From Hyaloperonospora brassicae (taxonomy: Eukaryota > Oomycota > Peronosporomycetes > Peronosporales > Peronosporaceae), in assembly GCA_947650285.1 (NCBI GenBank), contig CANTFL010001446.1, positions 310,001 through 374,000 on the forward strand: DNA of 64,000 nucleotides. Direction: 5' to 3'. A model generated the notes under the pieces. It had not been told where the DNA came from, ran no database searches, and was given only the letters and a program-made list of their open reading frames with translations. Below are positions 44,054 to 53,880 of this stretch, piece by piece (position 1 is the stretch's first letter; each line of letters starts with the position of its first letter). Both the position numbers and the translations under genes were made by a program.

Positions 44054-45780
44054 ATGCAGAGCCCCCGCGAGATCTCGTCCGAGCCCCAGGGCGCTCTCAC
44101 GCCGTCCACGGCGCGTCTCGTCGCCAAAGCGGCCGTCGAGGTGCCCGCGACGGGCGCGACCCCCCGCGTGCTCGACCCGTCCGCCGCGCGCCAGCCCTGG
44201 GCCAACCTCAGCGTCGACACGGCCGCCACGCTCTCCCCGTCCTCCACTTCCTCTTCTTTCAATCGAACCTCTTTGACCGCCCACGACGGCCACACGCCCC
44301 CACCGGCCGCGGCGTCCCCCGCCGCCGTCAGCGCCCCGTCGTCCCTCCGCTCGGGCTCCGGCTCGAGCCACGTCAGCCTCCCCGCCGGCCTCTTACCCGA
44401 ACGCTACACGGCCGACCTGACCCACTGGCAGTCGCCCGCCGACCTCCCCGAGCGCCGCCTCATGGTCCAGCGCATCATCGCCATGACCCGCAGCAAACGC
44501 GCGTCGAGCGACGCCGTCGACGCGCGCACGCCGTCGCTCGCGAAGCGCATTGAGCTGTCGCTCTACTCGCGCGCCGCGTCGTTCCTCGAGTACCGCGACC
44601 TCAACACACTCCGCCGCCGCCTCCAGTCGCTCGTGTCGCTCAGCTTCCACGAAGCGGCCGTCTCCCGCCGCCACGCGGCCGCTGCCGCTGCTGTCACGGC
44701 GGTGCCGCTGCTGGGGAAGCGCAAGGGCCGCAGCGCAGTGCCCCCCCCACCACAGCAACAACGGCCACGAACGCCTTTGGGGTCCCGCGCCTCGTGCTGA
44801 AGCGGCCGCGACCGCGCGACGCGACCGCTCGCAATGGGTCTCCTGCGGTGCCGGACGAGGCGCTGTTTTTCCTCATGGACGAAGCGCTCGTGCGGCTCGT
44901 GTTTGCGTTCCTCTCGGGCGTCGACACTGTCCGGTGCACGCAGCTGAACCGCTTTGCGCGGCGCGTACTGCCGCACTGCGTCGTGGCGCTTGACGTGGAG
45001 CTGCGGCAGCTGCAGAGCGCCTACCGGTCGGTCGACGCGACGCGCCCCGCGGCGACGCTGCTCTGCGCGTACCCCAACTTGACGCACCTGACGGTGTTTA
45101 ACGCGCGGAAACCGCTTTGCGACCAGCAAGAAGACGGCCCGGCGCTGCACGCGTGGGGCTGCAGCGAACTGGACATTAGCCACGACAATGCCGGCGAGAA
45201 AGTCGTGCAGCAGTTGGCCGAAGGCATTGAACTGGGCGCGTGCCGCCGGCTCACGAGCCTCCGCCTCGTGTCGGTGTTTACCAACACGTGCCGAGGCAAT
45301 GCGCTGCACTTGCTCTGCGCGGCACTGGTCAAAGGCTCGTGCCCGGACTTGCAGGACCTGTTGCTGGGCGGCAATGGCTTTTCCGACGTTGGCACGGTGG
45401 ACGTGGCGTGGCTGCTGAAGACGGGTTCGCTGCCGAAGCTCGCGCGGCTCGACATTCGGCGCAACTACATTGGCGAGTCGGGGCTCAAGCGCATCATGGC
45501 GGCGCTCGGCGTCGGGCGGTGCCCGCAGCTCAAGTATTTATGCATGGGGGGCAACATCATTACGGACAATTGCGTGGCGCCGGTGGTGCAGCTCCTGTCG
45601 AGCGCCCAGTGCCCGCAGATGCGGTTCCTCGGGCTCGAAGACAACTTCCTGAGCGCCCGCGGCGTGCAGTGTATTATTAAAGCGGCGGTCGCGGGCGGGA
45701 TGATGCCGAAGCTGCACCACGTGTCGTGCGATGGGACGCTCGGGGCGGACGAGCGGTCGTCGAGTGCACGTGCGGCGTGA
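44054..45780 (+). CDS. KIX-like plus LRR protein, frame broken at a C8 run
   Basis: Two long frames abut. The first, from ATG at 44054, holds a Ser/Pro/Ala-rich N-terminus and a KIX-like helical domain (LTHWQSPADLPERRLMVQRI, then SLAKRIELSLYSRAASFLEY, RDLNTLRRRLQSLV), then stops at 44800. The second, open to 45780, holds an F-box-like segment (PDEALFFLMDEALVRLVFAF, TQLNRFARRVLPHCV) and LRRs of the RNase-inhibitor type (LQDLLLGGNGFSDVGT, LARLDIRRNYIGESGL, LKYLCMGGNIITDN, MRFLGLEDNFLSARG). One base is missing in the eight-C run at 44741-44748; one more C would give a single protein of 575 residues. This points to a sequencing or assembly error, though a real mutation is possible. KIX domains bind activator peptides; the fusion partner suggests a transcription or ubiquitin link, which is inference. 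Confidence 0.8.
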
Positions 45781-46009
45781 GCGATTCTGGTGGAGTCGGC
45801 GACGGCGACGACGACGGAGGGAGGAGAATGGCGTTGTCGCTGGAGGAAGTAGTATGGGGTGGGTAGAAAATGTTTAATAATGGGCCAGAGATGAGCCGCT
45901 TTTCGGATCACTCGTGTCGACGGCGGCTGGAGTTTAGCAGTAACAAATGTACCAGCGAGACGGAAAATAGGACCGACGTGTTTGTTACCGTCGCTGAGAG
46001 TTTGGCTGC

Positions 46010-46046
<37 letters not shown>

Positions 46047-46310
46047 GCTTGCTGTTAAATCAGTAGATGCTAGTAATTGGAAGGCTGTGGATCGCTGGGA
46101 GGGGTATACATGTAGCAGCCACCTCACTCCGTGTCGCGCGCCTCGCTTTTGTGACGTATACACAGTGTGTTTACATCAGTGTTTCTTTGCGTGTTTCTTG
46201 CTTGAGTGCGTGTGTTTGTGTGTGTTTGGGGTTGTGTTCCTTTCGGCCGCGCGACCGCTTTGCGAACAGCACTCGACCGCCGCGCCGGGCCGTCCGTCCG
46301 TCCGCCCGCC
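45781..46310. other. Intergenic region with (TTG)n microsatellite
   Basis: Between the KIX-LRR and phosphatase genes. A run of about thirteen TTG/GTT units lies at 46009-46047. No coding frame is supported; the poly-Val, poly-Leu and poly-Asn frames are products of the repeat. Confidence 0.8.
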
Positions 46311-47004
46311 ATGTCGTACTTTATCCCGCCCGTGAACTACGGTATGGTCGAAGAGGACCTCTACCGCTCGGGACAGCCCAACGAGCTCAACTTTCCCTTC
46401 TTGGAGCGCTTGAAACTCCGCACGATTATTTATTTGGCGCTCGAGGCGCCGAACCCGCAGTTCCAGAGCTTTGTGGAAGAGCAGGAGATTCAGCTCGTGT
46501 TTCTAGGGGGCAACACGCGCATGGAGAGCCGGCGCAAGTCGTGGGAGCCGCTGTCCGAGGAGACGGTGCTCGCAGCGCTCGAGCTCCTCCTCGACCGGTC
46601 CAACTACCCGCTCTACATCACGTGCCACCTCGGTCGCGACCGCACAGGTACGGCGAAGAACACACGGCCCTTGTTTCAAACGTCGGCAACAAGGGTTTTA
46701 AACTCACGCGTGTGTTTGTTTGTATGTGTGTCCGTGACTGGATTGGCGGTGGTGGTGGTGATGGTAACGGTGGTGTTTTATACCGTTGTGTTTGTTGATG
46801 GCGGCTGTAGGTGCCGTCGTCGGGTGTCTGCGCAAGATCCAGGGCTGGCACCTGTCGTCCATCTTTGAAGAGTACCGGCGGTTTGCAGGCAGCAAAGTGC
46901 GGCTGCAGAACGAGCAGTTTATCGAGCTCTTTGACACGGACCTGGTGACGATCCCGGCGAATCCGCCGTCGTGGGTGCGGAACCCACTACACCATCCGCT
47001 GTGA
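46311..47004 (+). CDS. SIW14/OCA-type atypical dual-specificity phosphatase
   Basis: Two exons, 46311-46647 and 46811-47004 (163-nt intron, GTACGG...CTGTAG), give 176 residues. The protein begins MSYFIPPVNYGMVEEDLYRS and GQPNELNFPFLERLKLRTII, the usual N-terminal strand and helix of the plant and fungal atypical phosphatases. The P-loop is TCHLGRDRTG with Cys105 and Arg111 (C-x5-R), and the intron falls in the Gly codon right after it. Further marks are AVVGCLRKIQGWHL, EEYRRFAG, NEQFIELFD. Family members (SIW14, OCA1, plant PFA-DSP) act on inositol pyrophosphates or proteins; which applies here cannot be said. Confidence 0.9.
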
Positions 47005-47460
47005 AGCTGAAAAGCGTATCAGCGGTATCCGACGGCAGCAAAGCGAGGGCGCGAGCGAGCGAGAATAGAAAACAAGACGCTGTTAGTCAACGCTCGTGTT
47101 TGGATTAAAACAAATGGGGAACGCAAACACGAGCTCAACTTGTTGGAAACCACCTCCACGACATGGGCGCGTCTCGCATCCTACACGTGCTCGCAGCAAC
47201 AACAAGAAGAAGAAGAAGAGCTGTCCGCATCGCTTGCTCCCTCCCTCGCGACGTCGTCGTCGTCCGTGTCCATCGCACCTCCTGCTGCTTCGTGTCGACC
47301 TCACGCGTGCCAAAAACTGATTTAAACACCCGCCCGCCACCCGCCTCGGCTCGACAACTACTCGAGTGACCTCGTGCTGTTTCTCGCTCCTACACAGCGC
47401 AGCGCTCGCTGCTTTGCTTTCTGTTGCATTAAGTCTCGCTCAGCGACTGCACGAGCGCCG

Positions 47461-47769
47461 TTAGCACGACTTGTGGCCGCCCACCTGCTCGAGCGCACAG
47501 TCGATCTGGTCCTGGTCTTCCAGCTCGAGCATCTTGGGCGTCTGGTCGCCGCTGATGCGCGTGCCGTCCAAGAGGAACCGCAAGGCACTGGCCGGCACGC
47601 CCTTGCGCTGCGCATAGGCGCTAAAGATCTTTTCCATCTTTGTATTGGGCTTCACCTTGAAGAACGTCTCTTCGCCCGACTGGTCCTTGACGCGGATCGT
47701 GATGGGCTCGACCTTCTTCTTGTCGTCGCCGTTGCTGGCGTCGGTGCTGGGCGGCGCTTCTTCCGACAT
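47461..47769 (-). CDS. SUMO: SUMO (small ubiquitin-like modifier)
   Basis: A 102-residue protein without introns. A flexible acidic N-terminus (MSEEAPPSTDASNGDDKKK) is followed by the ubiquitin fold: ITIRVKDQSGEETFFKVK, TKMEKIFSAYAQRKGV, ALRFLLDGTRISGDQTPKML, EDQDQIDCALEQVGG. The di-Gly at 97-98 is followed by a four-residue tail (HKSC) that a SUMO protease must remove before conjugation. I chose the Met at 47769; a further upstream Met at 47817 would add only Ser/Gln from the GACT repeat in the leader. SUMO is attached to nuclear proteins to alter their interactions. Confidence 0.97.
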   Translation of the reverse strand: MSEEAPPSTDASNGDDKKKVEPITIRVKDQSGEETFFKVKPNTKMEKIFSAYAQRKGVPASALRFLLDGTRISGDQTPKMLELEDQDQIDCALEQVGGHKSC

Positions 47770-48305
47770 GAGGGACTGACTGACTGACTGACTGGCTGAC
47801 TGACTGGGCGTTGACAAGGCGGCGGAAAACGGCGACGGGCAGTTGTTGGTACTGGCTGGAGCGGGGCAACAGGGAATAAAACAAAAACACAGAGAGAGAG
47901 AGAGCGCGTCGTTAGTGAGTGGCCGCAGGCAGTGGCTGGTGGATCATCGAGCGCACGAGTCCAGCGCGGGTCGGTGGTTGTTTTAAACGTGTTGTTTAAT
48001 ACACCACCACCACCACCACCACCACCACATCGTGCGGAAAGAAACAGAACCGTCCTGGAATCAAACCCGCACACAAGTCGGTCGACTCGCTTACCTCCTT
48101 TCGGCAGTCGCTCGAATTCGAAAGTGAGCCATTTCCTCAAACCAACTTGTTTCTTTCATCCATCCACTGCGGTTCGTTCCGGAGGCCACTTTGATCCTAC
48201 ATTAGGGCGACGCTCCTCATTAGTGTGTCACCCACCACATTAGTTTCGGCACTCGCTCTTCCAGCGCGAAACAAACAGAGCGAAAGAGCGCGCGCGTCGA
48301 CTGCG
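47770..48305. other. Divergent promoter region of SUMO and LSM4 with microsatellites
   Basis: About 540 bases between two divergent start codons. It has (GACT)n at about 47771-47806, (GA)n at 47890-47903 and (CAC)n at 48001-48029. No coding frame is supported. Confidence 0.7.
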
Positions 48306-48398
48306 ATGGTACGTTACATGCGCACATGCGACGCGAGACAGAGGCGGCAGTTGACTGTTGCATTACTCTGCAAATAAAGCGCACGTCTGGTTGTGCAC

Positions 48399-48431
<33 letters not shown>

Positions 48432-49535
48432 GATGAGATCAATCGATCGCTCGCTCGCTCGATCAGCGGATGGGTACAACAATATCGACAAAAAGATCGA
48501 AACGTGACGGTCTAATTGCGTGTATCTTGACGATTGTATGTGTCTGTCTGTCTGTAGCTACCGCTTTCGCTGCTCAAGACGGCACAGGGACACCCTATGG
48601 TACAGACGACACGTGGACTCGATATGGATACTAACGCGTCGACGTGGTGCTGTGAAGTAACTCGAGTGTATCGTGACTTTGCTGTTGTTGTGGTTGTTAT
48701 TGTTGTGGTTGTTATTGTTGTGGCGTCGTAGCTGGTGGAGCTCAAGAACGGGGACACGTACAACGGCCACCTCGTGAACTGCGACACGTGGATGAACGTC
48801 AACCTGCGGGAAGTCATTTGCACGTCAAAGGTGTGTCACTCGGGACGACGGCGTGTTGCTTCGGTTGTGTGTGTACTTGCGAGACTGGACGAGTCGCGCG
48901 AATCTGACGGCATCCGTGCGGTTCAATCGTCTGTGCGTGTGTGTGTGTGTGCGTGTGTGTGTGTGCGTGTGTGTGGGATTGACGTTGATGCAGGACGGCG
49001 ACCGGTTCTGGAAGATGCCCGAGTGCTACATTCGTGGCAACACCATCAAGTACATTCGCGTCCCGAACGAGGTGCGCAGACTGACGAGACATTGTGTCAT
49101 GCCGACTGGATCGATGGCGTTTCTCATAACGTTGTTGCCGCGTGTGGTGTCTCTCGTCCAGATTCTCGACATGGTGCACGAAGAAGACTTGAGCAAGCGC
49201 GGTACGTGTCTGCGCTCGTCCCTTCGTTTGCTAGCTACTGGATGCAATGGTGACGCTGACACGTGTATGCATGTGCTTGTCCGCGTGGATGCGGTACAGA
49301 TCGTCAAGCGAACCGTGGACGCGGCCGTGGATCGCGTGGCGGGATCGGCGGTCGAGGAGGTCGTGGAGGGCGAGGCGGACGCGGTGGACGCGGAGACGGC
49401 GCGGACGGCAGCGGTCGTGGCGAAGTCGGCCGTGGCCGTGGTCGAGGTGGCGGTGCGGTCGCGGTCGAGGACGCGGTCGCAACGACAGCTAACTACCTCC
49501 AGGGCGCTGGAGCAGCGCACGGTGCAGTGCTGTAG
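48306..49535 (+). CDS. LSM4: U6 snRNA-associated Sm-like protein LSm4
   Basis: Six exons can be traced: 48306-48308 (the ATG alone), 48558-48599, 48732-48830, 48994-49071, 49162-49201 and 49300-49535, giving 165 residues. The joined start is [74 protein letters not shown]. That is the LSm4 sequence with both Sm motifs. The C-terminal exon is an RGG/GR-rich tail ([26 protein letters not shown]). LSm4 is part of the LSm2-8 ring on U6 snRNA and the LSm1-7 ring in mRNA decay; the tail favours P-body assembly in other species. Intron 1 begins GTACGT and contains a (TG)n run at 48399-48430. Confidence 0.93.
48399..48430. repeat. Microsatellite (TG)n in LSM4 intron 1
   Basis: About sixteen TG units inside the first LSM4 intron. 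A related GT-rich stretch recurs in the third intron at about 48935-48975. Confidence 0.95.
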
Positions 49536-49803
49536 TTCGCCAGGCGGCTGCAGCGTCCATCGAGCACGAGCTGTGTGTACACGTTCCCATTGCCACCTAA
49601 CGACACGCAAAACAAATGGCACACCACTGAAAAACAGCGCAAACGTCTGTCAAGCAGCAGCAGCAGCAGAGAGAGAGTGAGCGAGAGCGAGAGAGGGTGC
49701 CAGCGAGACGGCCGTCTACTCTGTCGTTGATATTCTCCTTCTTCGTCTTCTCCTGTTGCGGCTCTGGCTAACACACACCGCTTCGAGACCGCTGTCCGCG
49801 CGT

Positions 49804-50445
49804 CTATTTGGCCGCTGGAGTGTCCGCCCGCTGCCCCTGTGGGTTGTGCTCCACGAGGTACGACGCCAACCACTCGATCGGGTTCGCCGGCCGCTCCTTC
49901 ACGAGCGCCGACATGCCCTGCAGCAGAATCGGCACCACCGTCTGGTCCAAGTACGCGCGTATGGGCAGCGCCTGCACCTGTGCCTTGTCCTGCGCCCTCT
50001 CGACCGCCGTCTCCTCGACGTCCGACTTGTTTAAATCAGGTTCAATGGCGTCGCTGTTTTTTTCCCCTGTTGACGGCGCTGGCGGTGCTCCGGTCGTGGA
50101 AACGCCGTCAGGGGCTCGCGGCGTCGTCTCTTGTTCCGCAACGGCTGCGCTCTTGCCGTCACTTGGCTCGACGACGGCGGCGGCGGCGGCTGGCGCTTCT
50201 TCCCTTGCCGCAAGAGGCTCTTCCTGCCGGTCGTTGGTCTGCGGCAGCGCCGTTGGCTCGTGCGCAGCAGCTGGCGAGACGCTGGACTCGGCCGCGACGT
50301 CTGTGTGTTTAAAACAAAGCAAACAAACAGGTGCAAGCCGAATGTTGGTACTATTTGAATCGCAACGTTCACGTCGAGGTCGCAAAAAAAACATGACGCG
50401 GACCGTACCGTGCGACGTACTGGTGTTGACGTCCTCGTTTTCCAT
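49804..50445 (-). CDS. DPY30: DPY-30 family protein (COMPASS/MLL subunit)
   Basis: Exons 50445-50409 and 50300-49804 (108-nt intron, GTACGG...CACACAG) give 177 residues. The C-terminus holds the DPY-30 dimerisation motif: [44 protein letters not shown]. In other eukaryotes this binds ASH2L in histone H3K4 methyltransferase complexes, or AKAP-like proteins in cilia. The N-terminal 120 residues are Ala/Pro/Glu-rich and disordered-looking, longer than the roughly 100-residue animal protein. The short first exon codes only [12 protein letters not shown] and part of the next codon. It is tail-to-tail with LSM4, 268 bases away. Confidence 0.92.
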   Translation of the reverse strand: MENEDVNTSTSHGTVRVMFFLRPRRERCDSNSTNIRLAPVCLLCFKHTDVAAESSVSPAAAHEPTALPQTNDRQEEPLAAREEAPAAAAAVVEPSDGKSAAVAEQETTPRAPDGVSTTGAPPAPSTGEKNSDAIEPDLNKSDVEETAVERAQDKAQVQALPIRAYLDQTVVPILLQGMSALVKERPANPIEWLASYLVEHNPQGQRADTPAAK

Positions 50446-50888
50446 GGCGGAGATCGAGCAGGACGCGGATAGAGATGGAGAGATGGAGAGATGAAAGAGA
50501 GAGAGAGAGATGAAGAGAGAGAGAGAGAGATGAAGAGAGAAGAGGTGAAGCGCGAGCTGCGGTCGTTCTTTCTCGGCAATGACGTGCAAGTCCAGACAGG
50601 AAAGCGAGCGCACCTCCTGACGTAATGAACAATACTACGACACACTGTTTCACTAGGAGAACGAGCTGTCGACCATTGTGTCTGTCGACAGCAGATACTG
50701 TACCGACTACCCGGCCAAGCATGAGGTGGTCAACACAGTAAGAAACAGCGCCCACCCTGTTTTAAACAGCGCGCGCGCGCGCATGGCCAAATCTAGCCTT
50801 TTCAGATTTACCAAACGCGCGTGATTAAAACAGCCCAAGGGGGTGCAAACAGTGGCTGGACGGCGGCGGCGGCGCTGTCTCGGCCCCT

Positions 50889-51378
50889 CTACATGTTGCG
50901 GATCGCCTCTTCCTCCTCGTGCTCGAGCCGCATGGCCTCTTTGATCGCCCGACTCTCGGCCTCCACCCACCCCCTCTCAATGTCGTCGTACTCGGCCGGA
51001 TCGGCAAACTCGAGGCCGCGCAGTTTGGCAAACTTGTCGAGGAACCGGTGGCTCTCGACGTGGTCGTACTTCTCAATGAGCATATTGAACGCGTCTTCCT
51101 CGGGAATGCCCATCTCAATGAGCGTCAGCTGCTCGTCGGCGAACTCGTAGGCCGTCTGGCCGTCCAACATGCCGTCGCGCTGCTGCATGTAGAGCTCTGC
51201 CAGTCGGTCCTGGGGGAACGTGAGCACGGGCACTTTGTCGCGGTCTTGACGCGGGATCGGGGGGCGGCGGGAAGCGGTCGACCATGGGCACCCACGACGG
51301 CTGCCGCATGCCGCCGTGGCGGGACAGGCCCTTGACCAGGCGGATCATGTCCATCGTGCGCTTCCGGGCTCGACCCAT
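50889..51378 (-). CDS. MRPS23: Mitochondrial ribosomal protein mS23-like, one frameshift
   Basis: Two overlapping frames make one protein of about 162 residues. The first part (MGRARKRTMDMIRLVKGLSR, HGGMRQPSWVPMVDRFPP) and the second (DKVPVLTFPQDRLAELYMQQ, ADEQLTLIEMGIPEEDAFNM, FLDKFAKLRGLEFADP) fit the N-terminal fold of mS23, a small-subunit protein. The frame changes at the run of six G/C bases at 51259-51264; one base fewer restores a single frame. The likely cause is a sequencing or assembly error in a homopolymer. The acidic C-terminus ends EHEEEEAIRNM. The family call rests on the W...FPPP and LTFPQDRL segments. Confidence 0.7.
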
Positions 51379-51890
51379 TGTCGGCGCTCGTCGTCGTCGT
51401 CTCGAGAGGTCTGTGCTTTTGCTGCTGTCCACGCACTGGCGAAGAAGCCGCTTGTTTTAAACACGATGGAATGGATAGTAACGCTCGTTGGAGCGTGGCG
51501 TGGACTCGAAAACGTTGGCGAAAACGTTGGCGAAAACGTATTTTACTGCCCCACGCTGCAAAACAACAATACCAACAATACAAACAAAAACAACACAAGG
51601 AACGTGGTAAATGAATTGTTCGAAACAATGCAAGTGCGTTTGTACTTGTGTGGCGTCTGTTTCAAACAAGTGGGTGGTGTACACACAGCTTTTTTGCTAC
51701 ACTGTGCACAACAACAACAACAGCGCTGTATCAACTGAACGCTAATTGTCGTCACTCGAAAACAGCAGTGCGCTCGAAACGTCACTTGTGTATACAATTA
51801 ATTGCTCCCGTGCCTCCACCTGAGTCCAACACGACTGGGACAGGCAGTTGCAGTGCACTTTGCAACCAAACAGACGCCTTCCTGACGAGA

Positions 51891-52712
51891 ATGCCGCCGC
51901 TCCTTCGACTGTATCCCATCTTCTTGGCTTGCAGCGCTCTGGTACTCCACATCAAAAGCTTTTGCAGTGCCACGAGAGAGCTGAGAGTCCTATTGCCATT
52001 GCTCGACAGGTCGGACTCAGCTTGTGCCTCTGGTGCGACGCCACTGAAGTACGTTCGTCCAATCAGCCGAAAAAACGCGGACGCGGTCGGGACTGACTTG
52101 TGCCATGCCAATGTCGCAGCTCGCGAGCCGCCAACAGCACAACGACAGGTCGCTCAAGTACCTGCTCAACAGCGTCCCACCGACGCTGGCGGCTCTGCTC
52201 TTGCTATACTACGCCTGCACGTTCGCACGGCCCTCCAGTGTGTATGTCCATCGCATGATACTGCACTCCTGTCTCCACCAGAGCGTGGCCAGTCTCATGC
52301 TCGCGTCGCTCGTGTTCTCGGCCTGTCAAGCGTCTCTCAGCTTGTGCTGCACGTTGCCAGCCTTGTGGTACCGATACCTGCAACTGTCAGCTCTCTCAAC
52401 AGGAAAAAAGACACCCACTCACTCACTCACTCACTCACTCTCTGCGTCACTGTGCACAGCCCCGTGGACCCAACAGCCCATCAGCTTCATCGGATCGTGG
52501 CGTGTCCAGCGTCCGTTGCGCACATTCCACATTACAACCTGTGCATGCGGATGATCCATAGCAGTGCCACAGTCACGACGCTGTTGGCGTTGTCCACTAT
52601 TGCAGCTGCCCAATCCGTCAACGACCTCAAAGCACGAGAGCGTCACGCCACATTGCTCACGTTTGCCCGGCAGGAACCAGTGCACGAAGCTTCAGCTGCT
52701 GTCGAGTTGTAG
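51891..52712 (+). CDS. Multi-span membrane protein, unknown
   Basis: Exons 51891-52048, 52128-52385 and 52460-52712 give 222 residues, total coding length an exact multiple of three, both introns phase 2. Hydrophobic segments are LLRLYPIFLACSALVLHI, VPPTLAALLLLYYACTFA, two within HQSVASLMLASLVFSACQAS and LSLCCTLPALWYRYL, and TVTTLLALSTIAAAQSV. So four or five membrane spans are likely. The C-terminus is polar (NDLKARERHATLLTFARQEP). Intron 2 contains a (CACT)n microsatellite. I do not recognise the family, and the first acceptor (GAG) is the weakest point of the model. Confidence 0.55.
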   Translation: MPPLLRLYPIFLACSALVLHIKSFCSATRELRVLLPLLDRSDSACASGATPLKYVRPISRKNADAVGTDLCHANVAAREPPTAQRQVAQVPAQQRPTDAGGSALAILRLHVRTALQCVCPSHDTALLSPPERGQSHARVARVLGLSSVSQLVLHVASLVVPIPATVSSLNRKKDTHSLTHSLTLCVTVHSPVDPTAHQLHRIVACPASVAHIPHYNLCMRMIHSSATVTTLLALSTIAAAQSVNDLKARERHATLLTFARQEPVHEASAAVEL

Positions 52713-52903
52713 AACCTGCTCGCGATACGCAGCCACAAGCACTATAACAGCAACAGCAAATCTATACGCGATGTTATTCCGATACCCGCAGCAGCGCCAA
52801 ACACAATACCAGCAAATAAAACCGTCGCAGTTATAACAAATAGCAAACATACAGCCAAATGGGTCGTGTCGAAAACCCGCTTCCATCAACCGCGCGTGTG
52901 GTT
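52713..52903. other. Short intergenic region
   Basis: About 190 bases between convergent genes, AT-richer than the coding sequence around it. No feature seen. Confidence 0.5.
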
Positions 52904-53470
52904 TTATCCGTTCAACGCACCGCTTTTATCCATTCCTAGCACTGCTTTTATCCACGGATATTCCAAAAACGACGGCTGAAAAAGCACGCGGCCAGGTCCG
53001 CTTCCTACGTCTTCATGCTGCGCGCGGCGACCACGCGCCACGTCCGCCTGCTGCAGGTGAGCAGACCCGCTGTCCTTTTGTGCATCGGCTCCTCTCTCGC
53101 AGTCGCGCTTGTCGTCTCGACGCGCGAGCGCTGTCCACGGATCCAGGAGGAACGACGGGAGAAAAAACCTCGAGGCGTCCCGCAGGTCATCGCTCGCGCC
53201 TCGTTTGCGCGGAACCTGCGATACAGCATACTCCCGCTGTGGTCGATACGCGGGCGGTCGGAACGCGCCGCGTCCGTGTCCACTTTGGCGTCCACGTCCG
53301 CGGCCTCGTCCTCTTGCGTGACCTGCTGGATACGGACGTTCTGGCTGGAACTTTGGCTGGCGCTTTTGCAGCTGCTGCATCATCTGCTGCAGCTGCCGAG
53401 GCATCGGAGGCGGTGGGAGGGGTCCGGCATGACTATATGGAGGTGGCGGCGGCGGCGGCGGCGGCTGCAT
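52904..53470 (-). CDS. Pro/Arg-Gly-rich protein with two PSFLxxPW motifs, unknown
   Basis: A minus-strand frame open for 281 codons. I take the Met at 53470 as start (188 residues), since the part upstream is irregular and crosses a poly-G run. The protein starts MQPPPPPPPPPYSHAG, continues with a Gln/Met-rich helix (PRQLQQMMQQLQKRQPKF), a [15 protein letters not shown] stretch, and ends with two copies of a short motif: FFLPSFLLDPWTAL and LFQPSFLEYPWIKAVLG. Composition suggests an RNA-binding or ribonucleoprotein-assembly protein. PSFLEDPW-like segments occur in such proteins (NUFIP-type), but this is a weak link. It is divergent to PRP40. Confidence 0.6.
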   Translation of the reverse strand: MQPPPPPPPPPYSHAGPLPPPPMPRQLQQMMQQLQKRQPKFQPERPYPAGHARGRGRGRGRQSGHGRGAFRPPAYRPQREYAVSQVPRKRGASDDLRDASRFFLPSFLLDPWTALARRDDKRDCERGADAQKDSGSAHLQQADVARGRRAQHEDVGSGPGRVLFQPSFLEYPWIKAVLGMDKSGALNG

Positions 53471-53880
53471 GGCCTTGTGAGGTTTTTCGATTCGTCGTTT
53501 TCTCGCTTTTACTGCTGTGGGTTGTCCTCCTCCGACGCTTTCGAACACCCCCTCGACTCGATCGATCCAACCAGCGCGTTCCGCTTCGTTCTCTCCAGTT
53601 GGTCTCTTTTCTTTTTTTGTGATTTGTACCCCCCCCCCCCAATTGACACATCGCTTTCTCGCGCGGTGTGCGCTAATTTGGTCCTTCCAGATCGACTTTG
53701 CCGCTCGATATAGTCCCACAGGACCTTCCGGCCGCCTGTCAACACCCAAACAATACGCAGCAGAGCCATTCGTCCGTCCAGTTCAATCAATCAATCAGTC
53801 GCTCGCTCCGTAGCGCCGTAGCTGCTCGCGCCCACCTCCGCTGCTCCCCACGTCGAGCGCTCCCGCGCGCGTCGCGTCGG

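Noticed and set aside
44563..45309. Minus-strand 248-codon Arg/Ala-rich frame opposite the LRR gene
   Set aside because: It is the mirror of a GC-rich coding strand; the plus strand has the recognisable LRRs.
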